A DNA stretch of 10,000 nucleotides from Chloroflexota bacterium (GTDB lineage: Bacteria > Chloroflexota > Anaerolineae > Anaerolineales > Villigracilaceae): the NCBI GenBank assembly GCA_020217065.1, contig JAIWOB010000019.1, forward strand, positions 1 through 10,000, written 5' to 3'. Shown here one piece after another: positions 1-5,849 of this stretch. The notes beneath the pieces were generated by a model, which worked only from the letters and a program-made list of their open reading frames with translations, was not told the DNA's origin and ran no database searches. Both the position numbers and the translations under genes were made by a program. The number at the start of each line of letters is the position of its first letter. The first letter of the stretch is position 1.

Positions 1-643
1 GATTGCGCTGGTCGTCTTCGTCACTTTGCAGGAGTTCTGGCGGGCGGCGCGGGCGCGTCAGCGGGCGCAGAAGGAAAACTTCTTCGTGGCGCTCGCCCGC
101 CTGATGGGACGCAACCGCCGCCGCTATGGCGGATACATCATCCACATCAGCATGATGTTGATGGCGATTGGCATTCTCGGCATCGAAGTTTTCCAGACCG
201 AAACGCAGGGCGCGCTGGCGCAGGGCGAATCTTTGAATCTCAAAGGCTACACCGTCCAATACCGCGAACTGGCTTCCTGGCCCGACGAGGGCGCAGGCGT
301 GAATTACACCCGCGCCGTGGTGGACGTTTACGAGAACGGCGTTTACCTCGGACAACTCACCCCGCGCATTGATTATTATTTTGATTCGCAGCAAAACATG
401 ACCATCCCCGGTCAACGCTCGACGTTGAAAGACGACCTCTACGTCCTGCTGGTGGATTGGGAACCCGTCTCAAATGCGGGCGCCACTTTCAAGGTCTACG
501 TCAATCCGCTGGTGAATTGGCTGTGGATTGGCAGTTTGGTCTTCTTCATCGGAATTCTCTTCGCCGCCTGGCCCGACCGCGACCCAGCGGAGGAGCCTGT
601 GAGAGTTTCCCGCAAGGCAAGGCAGGCGAGTTCGGCGGATTAG
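1..643 (+). CDS. ccmF: CcmF, C-terminal part (cytochrome c heme lyase subunit), truncated by window edge
   Basis: This is the last 213 residues of CcmF, the large polytopic membrane subunit that, with CcmH, transfers heme from CcmE to apocytochrome c on the outer side of the membrane. The open frame runs in from the left edge (first full codon at 2), so the true start lies upstream. Visible family features are the basic NRRRYGGYIIHISMM segment, whose histidine probably corresponds to the C-terminal transmembrane heme-b ligand of CcmF. Next comes a large external domain ending in a DDLYVLL segment, then a final transmembrane helix (VNWLWIGSLVFFIGILFAAW) and a short basic cytoplasmic tail. Full-length CcmF is usually about 600-700 residues, so roughly two thirds are missing. 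The stop is TAG at 641-643 and ccmH follows after 38 bases. The family call is firm; the histidine assignment is an inference. Confidence 0.93.
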   Translation, partial: IALVVFVTLQEFWRAARARQRAQKENFFVALARLMGRNRRRYGGYIIHISMMLMAIGILGIEVFQTETQGALAQGESLNLKGYTVQYRELASWPDEGAGVNYTRAVVDVYENGVYLGQLTPRIDYYFDSQQNMTIPGQRSTLKDDLYVLLVDWEPVSNAGATFKVYVNPLVNWLWIGSLVFFIGILFAAWPDRDPAEEPVRVSRKARQASSAD

Positions 644-647
644 GTTC

Positions 648-675
648 GTAATTGGTAAACGGTAATTAGGAAATT
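648..675 (+). repeat. GTAATTGG-type word repeat between ccmF and ccmH
   Basis: The short ccmF-ccmH spacer consists of four 7-base words in register at 648, 655, 662 and 669 (GTAATTG, GTAAACG, GTAATTA, GGAAATT). The same words recur at 2371-2422, 4286-4310 and 4411-4438. An AGGA at 668-671 may double as the ccmH ribosome binding site. Confidence 0.6.
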
Positions 676-681
676 TTGACG

Positions 682-1188
682 ATGAATATTTCGCTCGACA
701 AAAAACAATCCGCGCCGCGCATTATCTTTTTGACTTTGTTCCTGGCGGCTTTGATTTTTTCTTTTGCTTCTCCCGCTCTCGCGCAGGAGAATGTCCCAAC
801 GGACGACGAAGTGAACGCGATTGCCCGCAAGTTGTATTGTCCCGTTTGCGAAAGCACGCCGCTGGACGTTTGCCCCACGCAAGCCTGTCACGAGTGGCGC
901 GAGTTGATTCGCACCATGCTGGCGGAGGGCAAGACCGAAGAGGAAATCACCCAATACTTCGTTGACCAATACGGAGCGCGGGTGCTGGCGGAACCTCCCA
1001 AAGAGGGTTTCTTCTGGCTGATTTATCTCCTGCCGCCCGCTGTCATTTTGATTGGCGCAATTATCGTCTTCCGCTCGCTCAAAGAGTGGACAAAGCCCAA
1101 AGCCGCCGCTCCCGTTCAAAGCGCGGCGCAGGTCGAGAAAGACGACTACGTTTTGCGTCTCGAAGAAGAGTTGAGGAAACAAAAGTAG
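682..1188 (+). CDS. ccmH: CcmH family thiol-disulfide protein of cytochrome c maturation
   Basis: CcmH keeps the CxxCH cysteines of apocytochrome c reduced and presents the apoprotein to CcmF. The 168-residue product has an N-terminal signal or anchor (about 13-34, ending ALAQ), then an outward-facing domain with the family core LYCPVC (C53, C56), and a C-terminal transmembrane helix (about 112-130). The CcmI-type TPR half is absent, so this is the short form. A second cysteine pair, C64 and C69, lies just after the core, where proteobacterial CcmH has none; I recall similar forms in other Chloroflexota. I chose ATG 682, which lies 10 bases after an AGGA (668-671). A TTG at 676 would add only two residues but sits only 4 bases from that AGGA. 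The stop codon TAG (1186-1188) lies at the edge of a strong hairpin before ccmG. Confidence 0.93.
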   Translation: MNISLDKKQSAPRIIFLTLFLAALIFSFASPALAQENVPTDDEVNAIARKLYCPVCESTPLDVCPTQACHEWRELIRTMLAEGKTEEEITQYFVDQYGARVLAEPPKEGFFWLIYLLPPAVILIGAIIVFRSLKEWTKPKAAAPVQSAAQVEKDDYVLRLEEELRKQK

Positions 1189-1220
1189 ACCTGACGGGTT
1201 TCTGAAAACTTGTCAGGTCT
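1187..1220 (+). repeat. 15-bp hairpin between ccmH and ccmG, containing the AGACCTGAC repeat
   Basis: Bases 1187-1201 pair with 1206-1220 over 15 positions, counting two G-U pairs (1196-1211 and 1197-1210). The loop is four bases, CTGA (1202-1205). The left arm is AGACCTGACGGGTTT and the right arm begins AAACTTGTCAGG. No T-run follows (the next bases are TATCTGG), so it is not a classic intrinsic terminator. It more likely stabilises or attenuates the mRNA between ccmH and ccmG, or is a mobile palindromic repeat. The left arm recurs at 1807-1823. Confidence 0.75.
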
Positions 1221-1225
1221 TATCT

Positions 1226-1230
1226 GGGAG
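1226..1230 (+). promoter_or_regulatory. ribosome binding site of ccmG
   Basis: GGGAG lies 6 bases before ATG 1237. It decides the start against an in-frame TTG at 1210 that lies inside the hairpin stem. Confidence 0.7.
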
Positions 1231-1236
1231 AATTTT

Positions 1237-1803
1237 ATGACCGAAGAAACAAAGAAAAAACGCAGCGTTCCTCTTTGGGCGCAGATTGTGATTTGGGCGA
1301 TTTTGGCGGGTTTGCTGGTTTTGGTGGGCTTTGGCTTGAAACGCGCTCAAAACCCGATGGCGGAAATCGGCAAGCCCGTACCTGATTTTGAACTGGAATT
1401 TTATCCTGGCTACGAGTACAACGGCGTTGAAAAGATGAAACTCTCCGACCTGCGCGGCAAGATTGTGGTGGTGAATATCTGGGCTTCGTGGTGCAAGCCC
1501 TGCGAGCAGGAAGCGCCCGACCTCGAAGAAGCCTGGCAGTTCTATAAGGACGGCGGCGACGTGGTTCTCATCGGCGTGGATTACGTGGACACGCCGGCAG
1601 GCGCCGAAGGCTACCTGACCAAATTCAACATCACCTTCCCCAACGCCCCCGATTTGAGGTCGAATATTTCGAGTATCCTTAACCGCCAGATGGGCGTGCC
1701 TGAAACCTATTTCATTGACCGCGAAGGAGTCCTGCGGCATGTGAAGGTGGGACCGTTCATGTCGGTGGGTGAAATCAAATCCGTCGTGGAAAGCATAGAC
1801 TAA
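1237..1803 (+). CDS. ccmG: CcmG/DsbE-type membrane-anchored thioredoxin
   Basis: This is a thioredoxin-fold reductant for the apocytochrome c and CcmH cysteines (CcmG, also called DsbE; ResA-like). The 188-residue protein has a basic N-terminus, one membrane anchor (about 13-34), and then an outward thioredoxin domain. The active site is WASWCKPC with C86 and C89. The cis-proline is P155 in GVPETYF, and an acidic VDYVDT segment lies at about 114-119. The insertion between the first strand and the active site (LEFYPGYEYNGVEKMKLSDL) is as expected for the TlpA/ResA/CcmG group. The start is ATG 1237 because GGGAG lies 6 bases upstream. It sits between ccmH and the CcmI-like gene and is very likely co-transcribed with them. 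Family assignment is firm; CcmG rather than ResA is chosen from the operon context. Confidence 0.93.
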   Translation: MTEETKKKRSVPLWAQIVIWAILAGLLVLVGFGLKRAQNPMAEIGKPVPDFELEFYPGYEYNGVEKMKLSDLRGKIVVVNIWASWCKPCEQEAPDLEEAWQFYKDGGDVVLIGVDYVDTPAGAEGYLTKFNITFPNAPDLRSNISSILNRQMGVPETYFIDREGVLRHVKVGPFMSVGEIKSVVESID

Positions 1804-1806
1804 AAA

Positions 1807-1823
1807 AGACCTGACAGGTTTCT
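1807..1823 (+). repeat. second copy of the AGACCTGAC repeat
   Basis: AGACCTGACAGGTTTCT directly follows ccmG and matches the 1187-1203 copy at 16 of 17 bases. It contains the near-palindrome ACCTGACAGGT. Unlike the first copy it has no opposite arm, so it does not form the long stem. A-runs lie on both sides. Confidence 0.75.
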
Positions 1824-1849
1824 CTAAAAAAATCAAGGCAACTTCAACA

Positions 1850-2365
1850 ATGGAAATCAGTTCCATCCTCTTAATCCTCGCCGTCTTCGTCATGGTCGGC
1901 GCGTATTTGTACCTGCCGTTCATGGCGAGAAGCCGCCGCATCCGCGCGGGCGAATCTCACGAAGTCTCGGCGCTCAAAGCCGAACGCGACCGAGTGATTG
2001 ACGCCTTGCAGGAACTTGACTTTGATTTCAATCTCGGCAAAATCCCCGCAGGCGAATATCCCGAACAGCGCGCCGCCCTCCTGCAAAAAGGCGCGGACAT
2101 TTTGCGCCGCCTCGATGAATTGACGCCCGCCGCCTCGTCCGCGGTCAACGCCGAAGCGCGAATTGAAAAAGCCACCGCCGCAGGGCGCGCCGATTCTGGT
2201 TCCCAGACCGCCGTCCATGAAACGAGCGACGACGACCTCGAAGCCATGATTGCCGCCCGCCGCCGCAGCCAGAAGAGCAGGTCCGCTGGATTCTGCCCAA
2301 AGTGCGGCAAGCCCGTTTTGGTCACAGATAAATTCTGCCCCGCGTGCGGGAAGTCGCTTAGTTAG
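1850..2365 (+). CDS. CcmI-like membrane protein with C-terminal zinc ribbon
   Basis: The 171-residue protein has one N-terminal transmembrane helix (about 4-24) followed by a basic RSRRIR segment, which places the rest in the cytoplasm. Residues 40-92 form a charged helical region. It resembles the cytoplasmic loop of CcmI, with the motif DALQELDFDFNLGKIP followed by Y70, R74 and L77. A low-complexity linker follows (about 93-145). The C-terminus is a zinc ribbon with ligands C149, C152, C163 and C166 (CPKCG, ten-residue gap, CPACG). The periplasmic TPR domain of true CcmI is absent. Its place between ccmG and the cytochrome lipoprotein suggests an assembly or scaffold role, but no function can be shown. 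The start is ATG 1850 with a weak AAGG at 1835-1838. A GKIP hairpin like this one recurs at the end of the next gene's product. Confidence 0.8.
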   Translation: MEISSILLILAVFVMVGAYLYLPFMARSRRIRAGESHEVSALKAERDRVIDALQELDFDFNLGKIPAGEYPEQRAALLQKGADILRRLDELTPAASSAVNAEARIEKATAAGRADSGSQTAVHETSDDDLEAMIAARRRSQKSRSAGFCPKCGKPVLVTDKFCPACGKSLS

Positions 2366-2370
2366 TAAAT

Positions 2371-2422
2371 GGTAATTAGAGAGTGAAGATTGACAATTGC
2401 CAATTAACGCTCTCCAATTACC
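2371..2422 (+). repeat. word-repeat spacer with nested inverted repeats before the cytochrome gene
   Basis: GGTAATTAGAGAG (2371-2383) pairs with CTCTCCAATTACC (2410-2422) over 13 positions, one of them G-U type. Inside lies a second near-palindrome, TTGACAATTGCCAA (2390-2403). The whole spacer can fold as a hairpin that ends 5 bases before the GAGGA ribosome binding site. It belongs to the GTAATTGG word family seen in other ccm spacers. Confidence 0.65.
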
Positions 2423-2427
2423 GCGCT

Positions 2428-2432
2428 GAGGA
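2428..2432 (+). promoter_or_regulatory. ribosome binding site of the cytochrome lipoprotein gene
   Basis: GAGGA lies 4 bases before ATG 2437. It selects this start over an in-frame GTG at 2383, which lies inside the inverted-repeat spacer and would put 18 extra residues before the signal peptide. Confidence 0.7.
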
Positions 2433-2436
2433 ATTA

Positions 2437-4287
2437 ATGAAAATTCGCCATACTCTTTTCTTGTTTGCAACCCTGTTTTTGCTCACCGCCTGCAACTTTA
2501 CTCTCGCGGAAGATGTCACCCCGCCGCCCAATTACAAGCCGCCGACTCCCGCGCCGACGATGGGTCCGCTTTTCCCGTCTGCCGCGCCCGACCCCGCCAA
2601 CGGGGAAGCCCTCTACGCGGAAAATTGCGCTCCCTGTCATGGCGCGGCGGGCATGGGAGATGGGGCGCAAAGCGCCATGCTCGAAGGTCAGGGCGTGACC
2701 ATTCCCCTGCTTGGTTCGCCTGAATTCGCGCGGGGCAAAACGCCCGCCGCCTGGTATCAAATCGTCACGCTGGGCAACCTGCAAAAATTCATGCCGCCCT
2801 TCTCCAGCCTTAGCGACCAGCAGCGCTGGGACGTGGTTGCCTACGCCCTCACCCTGCACACCACGCCCGAACAACTCGAACGGGGCAAGGAACTCTGCGG
2901 TGATTGCGCCCAATACTTTGGCGACCAAAAAACAATGTCGGCGCTTTCAGAAAACGACCTTGTGGATTTAATGAAGAACGGCGAAGGCGAAATCCCCGCT
3001 TTTGGAAAAGATTTTTCGAATGAAGATGCGCTGGCAGTCGCCGCTTACCTTCGCAGTTTGACCTTTGCCAGACCGACTCCGCCGACAGTTGCTCCCGCGA
3101 CGGAGACTGCGGTCAACGCCGAAGGTTTGACTCCGCTTTCCGAAGGCGCATCCCAGCCTGATACGGAGCCCACGCCAGAGCCAGCGAGCGGGGGAACGGT
3201 CACTGGCTCCGTCCAGAATCAAACCGGAGCGGACCTTCCGGCAGAGATTAAAGTCACCCTGCGCGGTTACTCTCACGGAACGGATATGAGCGCGGGCGTG
3301 GAGGAAATCGTCACCCTCGAAGGGACTCTCGATGAAAACGGCGCGTTTTCCTTTACGGATGTCGCGCTCGACGAAGGGTTGATTTTGTTCGCCGAAGCGG
3401 CAGTGGACGGGATGACCTACAAATCGGACTTTGCCGTCGTCCAAGCGGGCGAGACGGAAGTGAACCTGCCCGCCATTGCGATTTACGCCGCCAGCGAAGA
3501 TTTTAGCCTGCTGAAGATTCAGTCGGTGCAGATGTTCTTCGACCTTGCCAACGCCGAAGCCGCGCAGGTGTTTGCGGTTTATACGATTGTCAACGACAGC
3601 GATAAGACCGTCGTGGTCAACATGGGAGAAAAAACCGAAATCCCGTTTGCTCCCTTCCCCGACGGCGCGAACGGCCTCGGTTACGAAGCCGCGCAGGACA
3701 CCGCCCCCTTTATGCCGATTGACGGCGGCTTTGCCCTGCCGCCAAGCGAAACGTCTTACAGGCTGATTGCCTACTCATCCCTGCCGAACGGCAGGGAAAT
3801 TCCCATCTCGCAAACCGCGTTCCTGCCGATTGACCAAATCACCCTGCTCCTGCCCGACGGTGTGGAAGTGGAAGGCGATAATCTTACCGACAGCGGCGCG
3901 CAGGCGATGGGCGAAATGAATTTTCACGTTTACACAGCCGGCAGCCTGGCGAAAGGCGCAAGCCTTGATTTTACTCTCAAAGGTCAGCCGCAGGAGATGG
4001 CGGTCAATCCCGACCTGCTGCAAAACAAGAACCTGCTTTTTGGCATTGGCGGCGTGGGCGTGGCGCTCATCCTCGCGGGCGCGTTCATGTTCTGGCGCGA
4101 CCGCAATCGCGAAGAGGAATTGGACGACGAAGGGGATGAAGAAGACGAAGAGTTTAGCGACCCCGAATCCATCATGGACGCCATCATCGCCCTCGACGAC
4201 CTGCACCGCGCAGGCAAAATCCCCGACGAAGCCTACCAGCAGCGGCGCGGCGAGTTGAAGGCGGCGTTGAAGAGAAGTTCACAGTAA
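2437..4287 (+). CDS. multidomain cytochrome c lipoprotein with a degenerate second heme domain, TM helix and cytoplasmic tail
   Basis: The 616-residue product begins with a lipoprotein signal (LFLLTAC, lipidated C19), then a Pro-rich linker. A class I cytochrome c domain follows at about 53-142 with heme site C64-A-P-C67-H68 and likely axial M119 (KFMPPF). A second cytochrome-like domain (about 145-210) has C154-G-D-C157-A, so the heme histidine is lost. It also has IPAFG where MPAFG would be expected, so the axial Met is lost too. Next come a Thr/Pro linker (211-252), a carboxypeptidase-regulatory-like beta domain (about 253-350), a further beta-rich region (350-525) and a TM helix (about 531-552). 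The cytoplasmic tail is acidic (557-575) and ends in a hairpin sharing GKIP, Tyr, Arg and Leu with the CcmI-like protein. The start is set by the lipobox and by GAGGA at 2428. It is probably an electron carrier or maturation-linked cytochrome. The domain calls are good; the role is unknown. Confidence 0.85.
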   Translation: MKIRHTLFLFATLFLLTACNFTLAEDVTPPPNYKPPTPAPTMGPLFPSAAPDPANGEALYAENCAPCHGAAGMGDGAQSAMLEGQGVTIPLLGSPEFARGKTPAAWYQIVTLGNLQKFMPPFSSLSDQQRWDVVAYALTLHTTPEQLERGKELCGDCAQYFGDQKTMSALSENDLVDLMKNGEGEIPAFGKDFSNEDALAVAAYLRSLTFARPTPPTVAPATETAVNAEGLTPLSEGASQPDTEPTPEPASGGTVTGSVQNQTGADLPAEIKVTLRGYSHGTDMSAGVEEIVTLEGTLDENGAFSFTDVALDEGLILFAEAAVDGMTYKSDFAVVQAGETEVNLPAIAIYAASEDFSLLKIQSVQMFFDLANAEAAQVFAVYTIVNDSDKTVVVNMGEKTEIPFAPFPDGANGLGYEAAQDTAPFMPIDGGFALPPSETSYRLIAYSSLPNGREIPISQTAFLPIDQITLLLPDGVEVEGDNLTDSGAQAMGEMNFHVYTAGSLAKGASLDFTLKGQPQEMAVNPDLLQNKNLLFGIGGVGVALILAGAFMFWRDRNREEELDDEGDEEDEEFSDPESIMDAIIALDDLHRAGKIPDEAYQQRRGELKAALKRSSQ

Positions 4288-4310
4288 ATGGAGATTGGTA
4301 AATGGTAATT
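4286..4310 (+). repeat. GTAATTGG-type words after the cytochrome gene
   Basis: Words such as GAGATTGGTAAATGGTAATT (4291-4310) follow the cytochrome gene's stop codon. GGTAATT at 4304-4310 has its complement AATTACC at 4429-4435, on the far side of the 76-bp palindrome. Confidence 0.5.
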
Positions 4311-4320
4311 CTCTCTGTTT

Positions 4321-4396
4321 CCGTGTCGTTCTGAGCGGAGCGAAGAACCTCTACGGTTGTTTCAGAGACCCTTCACTACCGCTCAGGGAATCACGG
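4321..4396. repeat. 76-bp imperfect palindromic element (CTGAGCGG type)
   Basis: The ends are CCGTG (4321-4325) and CACGG (4392-4396). The inner blocks are CTGAGCGG (4331-4338) and its exact complement CCGCTCAG (4379-4386). Further partly paired sequence (GAAGAACCTCT against AGAGACCCTTC) leads to a central loop. It resembles the small non-autonomous hairpin repeats (REP or MITE-like) with a TTCTGAGCG core that I recall from environmental bacterial genomes. It carries no gene. The flanking GTAATTGG words suggest it landed inside a word-repeat spacer, though no clear target duplication is visible. It could fold in the mRNA between the cytochrome gene and ccmA. Confidence 0.7.
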
Positions 4397-4410
4397 TCAA
4401 TTGCTGACGA

Positions 4411-4438
4411 GATTAATTACTAATCGCCAATTACCCAA
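4411..4438 (+). repeat. inverted GTAATTGG-type words before ccmA
   Basis: AATTACTAATCGCCAATTAC-type words precede ccmA; they are the reverse complement of the words at 648-675 and 4286-4310. No convincing Shine-Dalgarno sequence is seen between here and ATG 4450, so ccmA may be translated weakly or by another mechanism. Confidence 0.5.
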
Positions 4439-4449
4439 TCACTTCAAAC

Positions 4450-5148
4450 ATGATTACCGTCAAAAAACTCGTCAAACGTTTCGGTCTCAAAGTCGTCCTG
4501 CGCGGATTGGATTTCTCCGTTCAGCAGGGCGAGTTTGTGGCGCTGCTGGGTCCCAATGGGGCGGGCAAGACCACCTTTTTGAGAATCCTTGCCTCGCTCT
4601 CGCGTCCTACCATGGGACAGGTTCAGGTGGCGGGTCATCAACTGCCGCATGAAGCCGCGCAAGTCCGCGCCAAGTTGGGCGTCGTCTCGCATATGCCGCT
4701 GCTTTATCCCGACCTGACCGCCGAGGAGAATTTGCGGTTCTACGCCAGCATGTACGGCGTCGCGGATTCCCGCTCTCGAATTACCGAGGTCTTGCAAATG
4801 GTCGGCTTGGAAAACCGCCGCAAGGATTTGGTCCGCACCTTCTCGCGCGGAATGCAGCAGAGGCTTGCCATCGGGCGCGCCGTCATCCATAACCCCGAAG
4901 TGATGTTGTTTGACGAGCCGTACACGGGTCTCGACCAGGACGCCTCCGAAATGCTGGATGAAGTCCTGCGTTCCGTCGCCGCCGAAGGGCGAACGGTGGT
5001 GATGACCTCACACGACCTTGCCCGCGCCGAAGACCTCGCCACCCGCTTTGACATCCTCTCGCGCGGCGTGGTTGCCGCTTCCGCCAAACGCGAAGAGCTG
5101 CGGGACACGAACCTGCTGGCATACTACAAACAGGCGCTGGCGGATTGA
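4450..5148 (+). CDS. ccmA: CcmA, ATP-binding subunit of the heme-handling ABC complex
   Basis: CcmA hydrolyses ATP in the CcmABCD complex, which releases holo-CcmE from CcmC-bound heme. The 232-residue protein has all the main ABC motifs: Walker A GPNGAGKTT (34-42), signature SRGMQQR (132-138), Walker B VMLFDEP (151-157, catalytic E156) and H-loop H188. One key position is unusual. Where CcmA proteins normally read HQP in the Q-loop, this one reads HMP (81-83), so the Q-loop glutamine appears to be methionine. The start is ATG 4450, immediately before the conserved ITVKKLVKRFG first strand, although no good ribosome binding site is visible. ccmB follows after a single base, which indicates coupled translation. 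Confidence 0.94.
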   Translation: MITVKKLVKRFGLKVVLRGLDFSVQQGEFVALLGPNGAGKTTFLRILASLSRPTMGQVQVAGHQLPHEAAQVRAKLGVVSHMPLLYPDLTAEENLRFYASMYGVADSRSRITEVLQMVGLENRRKDLVRTFSRGMQQRLAIGRAVIHNPEVMLFDEPYTGLDQDASEMLDEVLRSVAAEGRTVVMTSHDLARAEDLATRFDILSRGVVAASAKREELRDTNLLAYYKQALAD

Positions 5149-5149
5149 C

Positions 5150-5845
5150 ATGAATACAAAGCGCAACGCCTCTCCATCTCTCTGGAAAGCCGCCTTCGCC
5201 GTCGTCCGCAAAGACCTTGCCGCCGAACTGCGCTCGTTCGAGCTGGTCTCCGCGATGCTGGTTTTTTCTTTGCTGGTCATCGTCATTTTCAACTTCGCTC
5301 TTGAACTGGATGTAAAAGTGCGGCAGTCCGTCACCGCTGGCGTGTTGTGGACGACCTTCGCCTTCGCCGGCACGCTGGGACTCAACCGCTCGATGGCGAC
5401 CGAAAAAGACCGCGGCTGCCTCGATGGTCTGCTGCTCGCTCCCGTTGACCGCTCCGCGATTTATTTCGGCAAAGCCCTCAGCAACCTTATCTTCATGCTG
5501 ATTGTCGAAGCGTTCGTGCTGCCGATTTACAGCATGTTGTATAACGTGAATCTCTTCCGCCTCGACCTGCTCGGCGTGATTCTGCTCGGCTCGATTGGCT
5601 ACACCGCCGTCGGGACTCTGCTCTCGGCGATGTCCGTCCAGACCCGCACCCGCGAAGTCTTGCTGCCGATTCTGCTTTTCCCCGTCGCCATTCCCGTCCT
5701 GCTGGCGGCGGTCAAGGTCAGCGGCGGGTTGCTGGCAGGCGCGGCATTCTCCGAAGTCCTCACCCCCTTCAACATCCTCCTCGTCTATGACGTGGTCTTC
5801 ATCGCTGTTGCGTTTATGGCGTTCGATTATGTGGTGGAGGAGTGA
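5150..5845 (+). CDS. ccmB: CcmB, membrane subunit of the heme-handling ABC complex
   Basis: CcmB is the integral membrane partner of CcmA. The 231-residue protein has six predicted helices (about 33-50, 62-79, 106-131, 139-162, 167-190, 205-226). It also shows the family segment FAGTLGLNRSMATEKDRG followed by LDGLLLAPVDR in the cytoplasmic loop that contacts CcmA. The length is normal for CcmB (about 220-230). I chose ATG 5150, one base after the ccmA stop (TGA 5146-5148). The frame stays open upstream through ccmA, but that part is only the shadow of ccmA. The spacer to ccmC is a tandem-word array. Confidence 0.93.
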   Translation: MNTKRNASPSLWKAAFAVVRKDLAAELRSFELVSAMLVFSLLVIVIFNFALELDVKVRQSVTAGVLWTTFAFAGTLGLNRSMATEKDRGCLDGLLLAPVDRSAIYFGKALSNLIFMLIVEAFVLPIYSMLYNVNLFRLDLLGVILLGSIGYTAVGTLLSAMSVQTRTREVLLPILLFPVAIPVLLAAVKVSGGLLAGAAFSEVLTPFNILLVYDVVFIAVAFMAFDYVVEE

Positions 5846-5849
5846 GAGG

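Noticed and set aside
1187..1220. Intrinsic terminator after ccmH
   Set aside because: The stem is strong but no T-run follows, and ccmG continues directly with its own ribosome binding site.
1213..1941. - strand open frame of 242 codons
   Set aside because: It runs antisense through ccmG and into the CcmI-like gene; the product is His/Arg-rich with no fold signal.
2383..2436. GTG start for the cytochrome lipoprotein
   Set aside because: It lies within the inverted-repeat spacer and would spoil the lipoprotein signal; ATG 2437 has GAGGA and a lipobox at residue 19.
4401..4423. Sigma-70-like promoter before ccmA
   Set aside because: TTGCTG and TACTAA can be found, but the gap between them is 11 bases, too short for a normal promoter.
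5018..5149. Longer N-terminus for CcmB
   Set aside because: The frame is open upstream, but this part is out-of-frame ccmA; ATG 5150 right after the ccmA stop gives the normal CcmB length.
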